Assembly: GCF_038397755.1 (NCBI RefSeq)
Contig: NZ_CP151637.1
Location: forward strand, 1,240,001-1,304,000
Source of the DNA: Microbacterium sp. LWH7-1.2
GTDB taxonomy: Bacteria; Actinomycetota; Actinomycetes; Actinomycetales; Microbacteriaceae
Reading direction: 5' to 3'
Length of the DNA: 64,000 nucleotides
Below the pieces are notes generated by a model. It saw only the letters and a list, made by a program, of their open reading frames with translations, made no database searches and had not been told where the DNA came from. The position numbers and the translations under genes are program-made. Of this stretch, positions 53,990 through 62,253 are shown piece after piece (the first letter of the stretch is position 1; each line of letters begins with the position of its first letter).

Positions 53990-54764
53990 GCGTTCGCTGC
54001 TCCGGACCTCCGCCGAGGGCGCGGTCCTCGTGCTCACGCTCGATGACGCCGAGACCCGCAACGCCTTCACCCCCACCCTCCGCGATCAACTGGCCGGCGC
54101 CCTCGCGGCGGCCGTCGAAGACGACTCCATCAGGGCGGTCGTCCTGACCGGCGCCGGCAGGGGGTTCTGCTCCGGCGGCAACACGCGCGCGATGGGGACG
54201 GTGACCGAAGCGCAGAAGCGCGCCAGCATGCTGCGCACGGCGGAGTTCGTCGAGCAGCTCGTCACCTTCCCGAAGCCGGTCGTCGCCGCCGTCCACGGAT
54301 ACGCGGTCGGGGCGGGCATCCCCCTGGCACTCGCGTGCGATGTCGTCGTCGCCGAGCAGAGCACGCGCTTCATCGTGGGCTTCACCGCCCTCGGGCTGGT
54401 CCCCGACCTGGGTGCGCACTTCTTCCTCGTGCAGGCGCTCGGACCGCGCGGCGCCAAGCGCCTCCTGTGGTCGGACGGCGAGGTCGACGCCGACGAGGCT
54501 CACCGCCGAGGGCTGGTGGATGAGCTCGCCGGCGACGGCGATGGCCTCAGCCGAGCGGTCGCGCTGGCCTCCGGGCTCGCCGCCGGACCGACCTTGGCCA
54601 TGGGGGCCACGAAGCGCATCATCGCCGACGCCGACCTCGACGACCTGCGCCGGACGCTGCGCGCCGAGGCCGAGGCATCCGCCCGCCTGCGCAGCAGCGA
54701 GGACCACATCGAGGGCGTCGCGGCGCTGCGCGAGAAGCGCCGCGCCCGTTTCACCGGGCGCTGA
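53982..54764 (+). CDS. Enoyl-CoA hydratase/isomerase family
   Basis: A 260-residue crotonase with GAGRGFCSGGN (about 54-64) and VHGYAVGAGIPLALACDVVVA (about 103-123). The usual second glutamate near GLVPDLGAHFF is replaced by aspartate, as in some isomerase or beta-keto-hydrolase-like members. The gene ends inside the 3' end of the convergent monooxygenase gene, 14 bases shared on opposite strands, so no terminator separates the operons. Confidence 0.88.
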   Translation: MDERSLLRTSAEGAVLVLTLDDAETRNAFTPTLRDQLAGALAAAVEDDSIRAVVLTGAGRGFCSGGNTRAMGTVTEAQKRASMLRTAEFVEQLVTFPKPVVAAVHGYAVGAGIPLALACDVVVAEQSTRFIVGFTALGLVPDLGAHFFLVQALGPRGAKRLLWSDGEVDADEAHRRGLVDELAGDGDGLSRAVALASGLAAGPTLAMGATKRIIADADLDDLRRTLRAEAEASARLRSSEDHIEGVAALREKRRARFTGR

Positions 54765-56703
54765 CGCGGCTCTCGACCCGGAAGTCCTCCGGCAGGAACT
54801 GGTGCGCCAATAGCCAGTAGTCGCTGATGCGCCAGGGCAGGAAGATCACGACGCGCCCGGCCGAGTTCTTCACGTAGCTGCGCACGAGATCGGTGCCCCA
54901 CACCATGCCGGCGTTCATCGAGTCGACCTCCGCTTGATACTCCTGGAGGATCTCCGGACGCACGGCGAGCGTGCCGCCGCCCTGCTCCTCGAGGAACTCC
55001 ACCGCATCCGCGATGTATCCCGCGGAGACCTCCGCGATGAAGAGGTAGCTGCCGCCCGGACCGGGGTGCGTGTTGGGGCCGTACATGATGAAGAGATTGG
55101 GAAAGCCGGGCACGGTCATCCCCAGATAGGCCGAGGCATCGTCCTTGTTCCAGGCGTCGCCGAGCCGCACGCCACCGGGTCCTGTGACCGGGAGGGTGGC
55201 GAGGTACTCGGTCGCGGAGTACCCGGTCGCGAAGATCACGATGTCGACCTCGTGCTCCTCTGCGTCCTCCGCGACGACGGCGTGGGGGCGGATCGCCGAC
55301 ACGCCCCGCGGGACGACGCGGACGTGGTCCTTCCGGATGGCGGCGAACCAGCCGTTGTCCAGCAGCAGCCGCTTGGCGAACGGCGGGTAGTCGGGGAGCG
55401 AGATCTCGATGAGATCGTCCCGGCCCTCGAGCTGCTGCCGCAGATAGCGCTCGTAGTAGCGCCGCTGCGAGGCGTTCACCCGGTTCACCGAGCGCGGGAA
55501 CTCCTCCCAGCCCTCCTCGACGAGCAGCGCGGGGAAAGCTCCGTCGTTCCAGATCGTCGCGAGCCGGAATCGCCACCACTCCCGATAGCTCGGCACCCAG
55601 CGGTTGAGCTGGTCGATCTCCGGAGGGAACTGCTCGAAGTAGTCCTCGACGGGGGCGATCCACTGCGGCGTGCGCTGGAAGAGCACCAGCTCGTCCACCT
55701 GATCCACGATCGCCGGGACGAGCTGCATGGCGCTCGCGCCCGCGCCGATCACCGCCACCCGCTTTCCGCGCAGATCCACGCCCTCGGGCCATTGGGCCGT
55801 GTGGATGACCTCCCCCGCGAAGTCGTCGATGCCCGGCATCGCCGGCATCGCCGCGGTCGCGAACGTGCCGACCGCGCTGACGAGGACTCGCGGCGTGAGG
55901 ACCTCCGTGCCGCCGTCGGGGATTCGCAGCTCGATCCGCCAGCGCTCGCCCTCGTCATCCCAGACCGCGCTGGTCACCTCGGTGCCGAACCGGATCGACT
56001 CGTGCAGCGCGTGGCGCTCGGCGACGGACCGCGCGTAGTCCAGCATCTCGGGCTGCCGGGCGAACACCCCCGACCACGGGTACGGATCGGTGGCGAGCGA
56101 GTAGAGCTGTGTCGGCGTGTCGACGCCCGCGCCGGGGTAGTTGCTGGTCAGCCAGACACCGCCGACGTCGGAGTTGCGCTCGATGATCGTGAACGGGATG
56201 CCGCGTTCCTGGAACTCGATACCGGCCCGCAGTCCCGAGAAGCCCGCCCCCACGACCACGACGTCGGTCTCGATGAGCCGTTGCTCCCCCGGCACCGCCT
56301 CCGACGGCGACTCTTCGACACGCCCATCGACGGACTCGTCGATGGCCAGATCCGCGGCGAAGATGTCGGCGTACTCGATCCGCGCCGGCTGTCCGATCGC
56401 CGCCGACATCAGCGCGCGCAGGGTGTCGCGGTCGGGCCTGCTCATCGCGGCGGGCCGGCCGGCGTGCCACTCGAGCACGGCATCCAGCGCCGCCTCGCGG
56501 ACCTTCGCCTGCAACTCCGGCGCGAGGCCGCCCGAGGGGTTCTCGACGAGCCCCCGCACGCGCTCCACCGTGTACGGCGGCTCGATCCACGACCGGTCTC
56601 CGGTCAGCTGCACCAGCACGGGCAGGAGGGTCGGGATGCTCGCGTGCTCGAGAGCCTGCGCGAGTTCCGCGCGGCCGATGGCCTGACGAGGGAGTTCAGT
56701 CAT
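54751..56703 (-). CDS. Baeyer-Villiger monooxygenase, HAPMO type
   Basis: Inserts one oxygen atom next to a ketone, giving an ester or lactone, with FAD, NADPH and O2. The 650-residue length includes an N-terminal extension of about 145 residues before the FAD motif GAGFSG (152-157), as in 4-hydroxyacetophenone monooxygenases. The BVMO fingerprint FAGEVIHTAQW is at 295-305 and the NADPH motif GAGASAM near 320. The start overlaps the lactonase stop by 8 bases. Together with that lactonase it forms a ketone-to-hydroxyacid step. Confidence 0.92.
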   Translation of the reverse strand: MTELPRQAIGRAELAQALEHASIPTLLPVLVQLTGDRSWIEPPYTVERVRGLVENPSGGLAPELQAKVREAALDAVLEWHAGRPAAMSRPDRDTLRALMSAAIGQPARIEYADIFAADLAIDESVDGRVEESPSEAVPGEQRLIETDVVVVGAGFSGLRAGIEFQERGIPFTIIERNSDVGGVWLTSNYPGAGVDTPTQLYSLATDPYPWSGVFARQPEMLDYARSVAERHALHESIRFGTEVTSAVWDDEGERWRIELRIPDGGTEVLTPRVLVSAVGTFATAAMPAMPGIDDFAGEVIHTAQWPEGVDLRGKRVAVIGAGASAMQLVPAIVDQVDELVLFQRTPQWIAPVEDYFEQFPPEIDQLNRWVPSYREWWRFRLATIWNDGAFPALLVEEGWEEFPRSVNRVNASQRRYYERYLRQQLEGRDDLIEISLPDYPPFAKRLLLDNGWFAAIRKDHVRVVPRGVSAIRPHAVVAEDAEEHEVDIVIFATGYSATEYLATLPVTGPGGVRLGDAWNKDDASAYLGMTVPGFPNLFIMYGPNTHPGPGGSYLFIAEVSAGYIADAVEFLEEQGGGTLAVRPEILQEYQAEVDSMNAGMVWGTDLVRSYVKNSAGRVVIFLPWRISDYWLLAHQFLPEDFRVESRVSAR

Positions 56704-57550
56704 GCGTTCGCTGTCCATTCCTGCCGATGCTGAGGGGATCGGCGACCTCCACGCGACCCGGACGCCGGTCGAGCTCGGCGATGTCGAGCCCCGACGACGT
56801 GCAGATGTAGAGGAGTCCGTCGCCGCCGAGCCGGCACGCCCAGGCCGGCTGCGAGGCCGTGAGGCTCTCGACCTCCACTCCCGTCGCGTCGACATGACGG
56901 ACGACGGCGGATCCCATCGCGGCGTACCAGATCCCGCCCGATGCGTCACGGTCGATTCCGTCCGGTCGGGTGCCGGGCGGGAGCTGGACGAGCGTCTCGC
57001 GGTCGGTCAGCTCGCCGCCGGCGTCGATGCGGAAACGCGTGATCCGGTCGGCGAAGGTCTCCGCGAGCACCAGTTCTGTCCCGTCCGGCGACACCGCCAT
57101 GCCGTTGGGCCCGAGGAGGTCCTCGGCGACGACCACGGCCGCCCCGTCGGCGTCGACGTGGACGAGGACCGTCGGCCGCGGCGGCTCCTTCGTCAGGCTG
57201 AATCCGACGTTGCCGACGAAGAAGCCGCCTCGCCGGTCGGACTCGAGCTCGTTGGTCCGGGAGGAGGAAAACGGACGGATGTCGATGTGCCGGACGGGCT
57301 CGCCGCCGTCCCACCGGTAGACGGCCCGGTCGGTCATGCTGACGGCGAGCGCGCCGACGTCGTCCCAGCCGAGTCCGGCCGCCGAACCCGGGACGCGGAA
57401 TCGCACGCGGACCGAGCCGCTTCGCGGGTCGATCGACGACACCTCCCCGGTGTGCATGTCGGAGACCCACACTTCGCCGTCGTGCCAGCGCGGGCACTCC
57501 GGGAAGGCGAACCCGGCGGCGAGGATCCTGGTGTCGACCGGGTCAGTCAT
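56696..57550 (-). CDS. SMP-30/gluconolactonase-like lactone hydrolase
   Basis: A 284-residue six-bladed beta-propeller hydrolase. FPECPRWHDGEVWVSDM (metal glutamate near 18), LLGPNGMAVSPDGTELVLAE (metal asparagine) and RPDGIDRDASGGIW (metal aspartate) are the calcium-site segments. It is placed before the Baeyer-Villiger enzyme in the same operon, so it most likely opens the lactone formed by it. ATGA-type overlaps on both sides couple it to neighbours. Confidence 0.9.
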   Translation of the reverse strand: MTDPVDTRILAAGFAFPECPRWHDGEVWVSDMHTGEVSSIDPRSGSVRVRFRVPGSAAGLGWDDVGALAVSMTDRAVYRWDGGEPVRHIDIRPFSSSRTNELESDRRGGFFVGNVGFSLTKEPPRPTVLVHVDADGAAVVVAEDLLGPNGMAVSPDGTELVLAETFADRITRFRIDAGGELTDRETLVQLPPGTRPDGIDRDASGGIWYAAMGSAVVRHVDATGVEVESLTASQPAWACRLGGDGLLYICTSSGLDIAELDRRPGRVEVADPLSIGRNGQRTHD

Positions 57551-58310
57551 GGAATCTCGGCTCCCGGCGCTCCGCGAAGGCGGCCATCGCCTCGCGTGAG
57601 TCGGGGTGTCCGCGCAGGCGCGCGGTGAATGTCTGCTCGTGTCGGTAGCCCGCTCGCAGCTCCATGAACTCCACGTCGTTGAGGGACGCCTTCGCCAGCC
57701 TGACGGCGGCCGGGCTCTTGCGCGCGATCAGCTCGGCGAGCTCGAAGGCGGCGGCCAGCGGGTCCTCGGCCGACTCGGCGGCGGGGAACGATCCGCTCGC
57801 GAGCAACTCGGATGCGGGAACGGCGGCTCCCGTGAGCGTCATGCGTCGCGCCCAGCGGCTTCCGAACAGTCGCGCCGCCCAGACGCCGCCGCCGAGGAGT
57901 CCGACGTTGATCTCGGGCAGACCGAAGGCCGCGCGCTCCCCCACGACGACGATGTCGGATGCCGCGACCAGGCAGAGTCCGCCTCCGAGCGCCGGGCCGT
58001 CGACGGCGGTGACCACCGGCACGGGGCAGTCCGCGATCGACGCGTTGAGCTCGCGTGCCAGCCGGTTGTAGGCGCTCTCCTCGCCGGACCCGGGGTCGCT
58101 CTCCCGGCGTGCTTTGACGTCGCTGCCGGCGCAGAACACGCGGCCCTCGGCGGAGAGGACCGCTGCACGGACGCCGCTCGTTCCGCCGATCCGGTCGAAC
58201 ACGTCGACGATGTCGGACATCGTCTGCGCAGTCAGCGCGTTCACCGGCGGGCGGTTCAGCACGACATGGGCGACATGGCCCGTCACGTTCATCGTGACCT
58301 CTGACGACAC
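57543..58310 (-). CDS. Enoyl-CoA hydratase/isomerase family
   Basis: A 255-residue crotonase, first gene of the minus-strand operon. VVLNRPPVNALTAQTM opens the domain, GRVFCAGSDVKA (about 56-67) and VDGPALGGGLCLVAASD (about 98-114) form the oxyanion hole, and GLPEINVGLLGGG carries the expected glutamate. I take GTG at 58310 after AAGGTGG as start; ATG at 58292 is an alternative. It overlaps the lactonase gene by 8 bases. Confidence 0.88.
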   Translation of the reverse strand: MSSEVTMNVTGHVAHVVLNRPPVNALTAQTMSDIVDVFDRIGGTSGVRAAVLSAEGRVFCAGSDVKARRESDPGSGEESAYNRLARELNASIADCPVPVVTAVDGPALGGGLCLVAASDIVVVGERAAFGLPEINVGLLGGGVWAARLFGSRWARRMTLTGAAVPASELLASGSFPAAESAEDPLAAAFELAELIARKSPAAVRLAKASLNDVEFMELRAGYRHEQTFTARLRGHPDSREAMAAFAERREPRFHD

Positions 58311-58341
58311 TGGCGCCACCTTCTTTCCTCGCGCGGTCTCA

Positions 58342-58395
58342 TGTTGCTCGCAACACGGACGGGAAATCGCGTCCATCCCACCTGGCGGGATGGAC
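58342..58395. promoter_or_regulatory. Two palindromes in a divergent promoter
   Basis: TGTTGC-TC-GCAACA at 58342-58355 and GTCCATCCC-N7-GGGATGGAC at 58371-58395 lie in the 139-base gap between two catabolic operons. Both are better than expected by chance and are spaced by about 3 helical turns centre to centre. They look like operators for two dimers of a regulator, or for two regulators. No regulator gene is adjacent. Confidence 0.65.
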
Positions 58396-58449
58396 GGGGG
58401 CCCGTTGGGGAGCGACTCGTAGCCTGGCCGATGGATACAGAGGGGTGAC

Positions 58450-59586
58450 ATGTCAGCAACGGCGCGCGATACGGAGCTTACGGCGACCGAACTCGCCCTG
58501 CAGAGCGAGGTCCGCGAGTTCCTCGCGGCAGAGCTTCCGAGGGGCAGCTTCGTCCCCGGACTCGGGATGGTCGGCGGACGCGACCCGGAGTTCTCGAGGA
58601 AGCTGGCCCAGCGGGGATGGCTGGGGATGTCGATCCCCGCGGAGCACGGCGGGGCGGGGCGTTCGGCGGTGGAGCGATTCATCGTCGTGGAGGAGCTGCT
58701 GCGATGGGGCGCGCCGGTCGAGCACCACTGGAACGCCGACCGCCAGATCGCGCCGATCCTCGCCCGCTACGGCACCCCCGAGCAGCGCCGTCGGTTCGTG
58801 GATCCCATCTGCGCGGGTGAGCTGTCGTTCGCCCTCGGGATGAGTGAACCGGATGCCGGCAGCGACCTCGCCGCCGTCGCCACCCGCGCTGTCAAGGTCG
58901 AGCGCGGCTGGCGGGTCAACGGCACCAAGATCTGGACGAGCGGAGCGCACGAGAGCGACTGGTTCATCATCCTGTGCCGCACCAGCGACGAGGAGGACCG
59001 CAGGCAGGGCCTGTCGCGCCTTATCGTCGACCTCCACGGGGAGGGCGTGACGGTGAAGCCGATCGAGTTCCTCGACGGGACCTCGGAGTTCAACGAGGTG
59101 TCGATGGTTGACGTCTTCGTGCCCGATGACCTCCTGGTCGGCGAGGTGGGGGCGGGCTGGAGCCAGAACGTCGCGGAGCTCGTGTACGAGCGGGGCGGAC
59201 CCGAGCGGTGGCTGTCGCCGTACCTCCTCGTCGAGCAGCTGCTCCGCGAGCACGCCGACGGGCTTCCGGATGCCTACGCCGCTGTCGTCGCGGACGCCAC
59301 GGCGGCCTGGTGGGCGATGCGGCGGCTCTCCCTGCAGATCGCACGCAAGATCGATCGGGGGGAGGCTCCCGCTCACGAGTCGGCGCTCGTCAAGGACATC
59401 GGGACGCGGTTCGAGCAGAAGCTCGTCGCCGACCTGCTGGACGTCGCCGAGCAGGACGTGGTCGAGGACGAACCCGGATCGTTCCGCGGGCTCCTCTTCG
59501 CCGCCGTCCTCAATAACCCGGCCTGGACACTCCGCGGAGGGACCACCGAGATCCTCCGCACCATCATCACGAGGGGGCTGCGATGA
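58450..59586 (+). CDS. Acyl-CoA dehydrogenase, large subunit of a two-subunit enzyme
   Basis: A 378-residue acyl-CoA dehydrogenase with SIPAEHGGAGRSAVERFIVVEELLRWGAPVEHHW, GMSEPDAGSDLAAVATRA and the GGPERWLS segment typical of steroid-type (ChsE/FadE) dehydrogenases. In these a catalytic and a cofactor-binding subunit form an alpha2-beta2 tetramer. The next gene, overlapping by ATGA, is a shorter partner. The substrate is expected to be a bulky cyclic or branched acyl-CoA. Confidence 0.9.
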   Translation: MSATARDTELTATELALQSEVREFLAAELPRGSFVPGLGMVGGRDPEFSRKLAQRGWLGMSIPAEHGGAGRSAVERFIVVEELLRWGAPVEHHWNADRQIAPILARYGTPEQRRRFVDPICAGELSFALGMSEPDAGSDLAAVATRAVKVERGWRVNGTKIWTSGAHESDWFIILCRTSDEEDRRQGLSRLIVDLHGEGVTVKPIEFLDGTSEFNEVSMVDVFVPDDLLVGEVGAGWSQNVAELVYERGGPERWLSPYLLVEQLLREHADGLPDAYAAVVADATAAWWAMRRLSLQIARKIDRGEAPAHESALVKDIGTRFEQKLVADLLDVAEQDVVEDEPGSFRGLLFAAVLNNPAWTLRGGTTEILRTIITRGLR

Positions 59587-60635
59587 GCGACGACAGCGAC
59601 CAGATCGCCGAGGTCGTCGACGAGGTGCTCAGCGCGTGGGGACCGGCCGACCAGGCGAAGCCCGAGACGAGCCTCGCCGCGTGGGAGGCCCTGCTCGAGC
59701 TCGGCTTCCCGTACGTGTCGCTCGATGAGGATCTCGGCGGCTCCGGCGGCTCGCACGAGGACGCGTTCGCCGTCCTCCGGGCGCTGGGCGCCCATGGCTC
59801 GGGTGCGCCGATCGCCGAGTCCGGGCTGCTCGCCGGGTGGCTGCTCACCCAGGCGGGGCTCGAGATCGAACCCCGACTGGTGGCGTTCGCACCCCCGCTC
59901 GGCGGGACGCTGACCTACGACGGCCGGACCGTCGCCGGAGAGGTGTCGGGTGTCGCCTGGGCGGAGCACGCCGCGTACCTCGTCGCTCTGGCCGAAGGAC
60001 CCGACGGTCCGGTGGTCGTGGAGGTGCCCGCGGAGGCGCTGGCGGTGAGCGCGACCGCGCACACCCTCGCCGGCACACCGCGCAGCAGAGTCGTGCTCGA
60101 CCAGGCAGCGCCCGCCCGCGTCGCACCCAGCACGGTCGATGCGGGCCGGCTCCTCCGGCGGGCGGCGGCCACCCGCGTCGCACTCATCGCCGGCGGACTG
60201 GAGCGGGCCCGCGATCTCAGCGTCCGGTACACCGCCGAGAGGGTCCAGTTCGGGCAGCCCGTCGCCAAGTTCCAAGCGGTCCAGGTGCATCTGGCACGCC
60301 TCGCCGAAGATGCGGCGCTCGTCGGGATGACGGCCGATCTCGTGGCATCCGCTCTCGATTCCTCCCCCGATCCCGCTTTCGACATCGCCGCCGCCACCCT
60401 CGTGGCGCGGGCGTCGACGAGGGAGTCCACCAAGGCGGCGCACCAGGCGCACGGCGCTATGGGCGTCACCCGGGAGTACCCGCTGCACGTCGTGACCCGC
60501 CACCTCTGGCAGTGGGCGCACGACTACGGCTCGCTGAGCCTGTGGCGCGGCGTCGTCCTCGACGCGGTGCGCGCGGGGGGTGCCGACGGCTACTACCCGC
60601 TGATCGCGGCCGAGACGAACGGCCCCGGGAGATGA
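59583..60635 (+). CDS. Acyl-CoA dehydrogenase, small partner subunit
   Basis: A 350-residue acyl-CoA dehydrogenase-like protein with a weakened N-terminal domain (LGFPYVSLDEDLGGSGGS). Its C-terminal part RVQFGQPVAKFQAVQVHLARLAEDA and HQAHGAMGVTREYPLHVVTRHLWQW is well conserved. These features match the beta subunits of FadE-type heterotetramers. It overlaps its partner and the following SDR by four bases. Confidence 0.9.
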   Translation: MSDDSDQIAEVVDEVLSAWGPADQAKPETSLAAWEALLELGFPYVSLDEDLGGSGGSHEDAFAVLRALGAHGSGAPIAESGLLAGWLLTQAGLEIEPRLVAFAPPLGGTLTYDGRTVAGEVSGVAWAEHAAYLVALAEGPDGPVVVEVPAEALAVSATAHTLAGTPRSRVVLDQAAPARVAPSTVDAGRLLRRAAATRVALIAGGLERARDLSVRYTAERVQFGQPVAKFQAVQVHLARLAEDAALVGMTADLVASALDSSPDPAFDIAAATLVARASTRESTKAAHQAHGAMGVTREYPLHVVTRHLWQWAHDYGSLSLWRGVVLDAVRAGGADGYYPLIAAETNGPGR

Positions 60636-61495
60636 CGCTGCTCGAGGGAAAGTCCGTCATCGTCACGGGTGCCGGCCGCGGGCTCGGGCGAGCATATGCG
60701 TTCGCCGCCGGAGCAGCCGGCGCCTCGATCGTCGTCAACGACATCGACTCCGTCTCCGCCGACCGCACCGTGGCCGACCTTTCCGCCGCAGGGTTCCCGG
60801 CCGTCGCCGCGCCCGGCGCCACGGATGAGACGCGCGTCGGCGTCAGGCTCGTCGACACGGCGCTCGGCGAGTTCGGCCGACTGGACGGGGTCGTGGCCAA
60901 TGCCGGGGTCATGCGTGCGGCGTCGATCTGGGAGGAGACCACCGCGAACCTCGAGTGGCACTTCCGGGTGAACGTCGTCGGCGTCGCGAACGTCGTCGTG
61001 CCCGCCGCGAAGGCCATGCGCGACAGCGGCGGCGGATCGGTCGTGCTGGTCACATCGGGGGCGCGCACCGGCTTGCCGGGGATCGGCGCCTACGGAGCCA
61101 GCAAGGGTGCGGTCGCGACGCTCGCGTGGACCTGGGCGACCGAATTGGCGGATGCCGGCATCCGTGTCAATGCGATCTCCCCGGTCGCCAACACCGACAT
61201 GTTCGCGCTGGCCGTCAACCAGCTCGCCCCGCCTCCCGACCCCGAGCAGATCGCACCGGTCGTGACCTATCTCCTCTCCGATCGCTCACGACGGATCACC
61301 GGTCAGATCGTCCGGTTCACCGGCACCGTCGCCGGGCTCTATCCCTCGCCGGTCCCGCTGTCGGCGGAGGCGTCGGCGGACGGATGGACCGCGGAGGAGA
61401 TCGCGGACGCCATCGAGGGTCCGCTCGCCCACGGCATCGCGGATGTCTCCTCGGGCGCCGACCTGCTGCGCGTGCCGCTGGAGCCGACCCGGTGA
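60632..61495 (+). CDS. SDR family oxidoreductase with C-terminal extension
   Basis: A 287-residue SDR with TGAGRGLG (11-18), NAG (about 90-92) and YGASK. After the usual C-terminal region it continues with a tail (LSAEASADGWTAEEIADAIEGPLAHG) seen in acyl-CoA-linked SDRs of the HSD17B4 type. It probably oxidises a 3-hydroxyacyl-CoA or alcohol intermediate. ATGA overlap from the dehydrogenase pair. Confidence 0.88.
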   Translation: MTLLEGKSVIVTGAGRGLGRAYAFAAGAAGASIVVNDIDSVSADRTVADLSAAGFPAVAAPGATDETRVGVRLVDTALGEFGRLDGVVANAGVMRAASIWEETTANLEWHFRVNVVGVANVVVPAAKAMRDSGGGSVVLVTSGARTGLPGIGAYGASKGAVATLAWTWATELADAGIRVNAISPVANTDMFALAVNQLAPPPDPEQIAPVVTYLLSDRSRRITGQIVRFTGTVAGLYPSPVPLSAEASADGWTAEEIADAIEGPLAHGIADVSSGADLLRVPLEPTR

Positions 61496-62247
61496 CCGAG
61501 CGCCTCGCGGAGAAGGTGGTCGTCGTCACGGGAGCCGCCCAGGGGATGGGCCAGACGCACGCACGCCGTCTCGTCGCCGAAGGAGCGCTGGTCGTGCTCG
61601 CGGACATCGACGAGGAGGGCACCGCGGTGCTTGCCCGCGAACTCGGCGAGGCAGCCCTGCCGGTGAGGCTGGACGTGACCCGGGAGGCCGACTGGTCGGA
61701 CGCGCTCGATCGTGCGGTCGAGCGGTTCGGGCGCGTCGACGCGCTCATTAACAACGCGGGGCTCCTTGCCCGGGGTGACGTGGACTCGACCCCGCGCGAG
61801 ACCTGGGAGCGGGTGATGAACGTGAACGCCACCGGCGTGTACCTCGGCACGGCAGCTGTCATGCCGCTCCTGAAGGCGCAGTCCTCCGGGTCGATCGTCA
61901 ACATCTCCTCGGTCGACGGGCTGCGCGGCACCGACCACCTCTTCGCCTATACGGCGAGCAAGTGGGCGGTGACGGGAATGACCAAGGCGGCGGCCATGGA
62001 ATGCGCGCCGTGGGGAATCCGCGTCAACTCGGTGCATCCGGGGCTGATCCTGACCCCGATGTCCGAGTCCCTGGGCCCGACGCGCCTCGCGATCCCGATG
62101 GGGCGAGGGGCCCGGCCCGAAGAGGTCTCGGCGATGGTGGCGTTCCTCGCCTCGGACGAGTCCGCGTACTGCACGGGGGCGGAGTTCGTGATCGACGGCG
62201 GCCTGACCGCCGGCATCCCGCACCGCGACCCCAGCGCCGTCGCCTGA
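61492..62247 (+). CDS. SDR family oxidoreductase
   Basis: A 251-residue short-chain dehydrogenase with TGAAQGMG (13-20), NNAG, catalytic serine in NISSVDG and YTASK. It is closest within the window to the SDR at 43973, sharing the VRVNSVHPG-type C-terminal part. It starts GTG with GTGA overlap. Probable role: alcohol/ketone step early in the pathway. Confidence 0.9.
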   Translation: MTERLAEKVVVVTGAAQGMGQTHARRLVAEGALVVLADIDEEGTAVLARELGEAALPVRLDVTREADWSDALDRAVERFGRVDALINNAGLLARGDVDSTPRETWERVMNVNATGVYLGTAAVMPLLKAQSSGSIVNISSVDGLRGTDHLFAYTASKWAVTGMTKAAAMECAPWGIRVNSVHPGLILTPMSESLGPTRLAIPMGRGARPEEVSAMVAFLASDESAYCTGAEFVIDGGLTAGIPHRDPSAVA

Positions 62248-62253
62248 AGAGCC

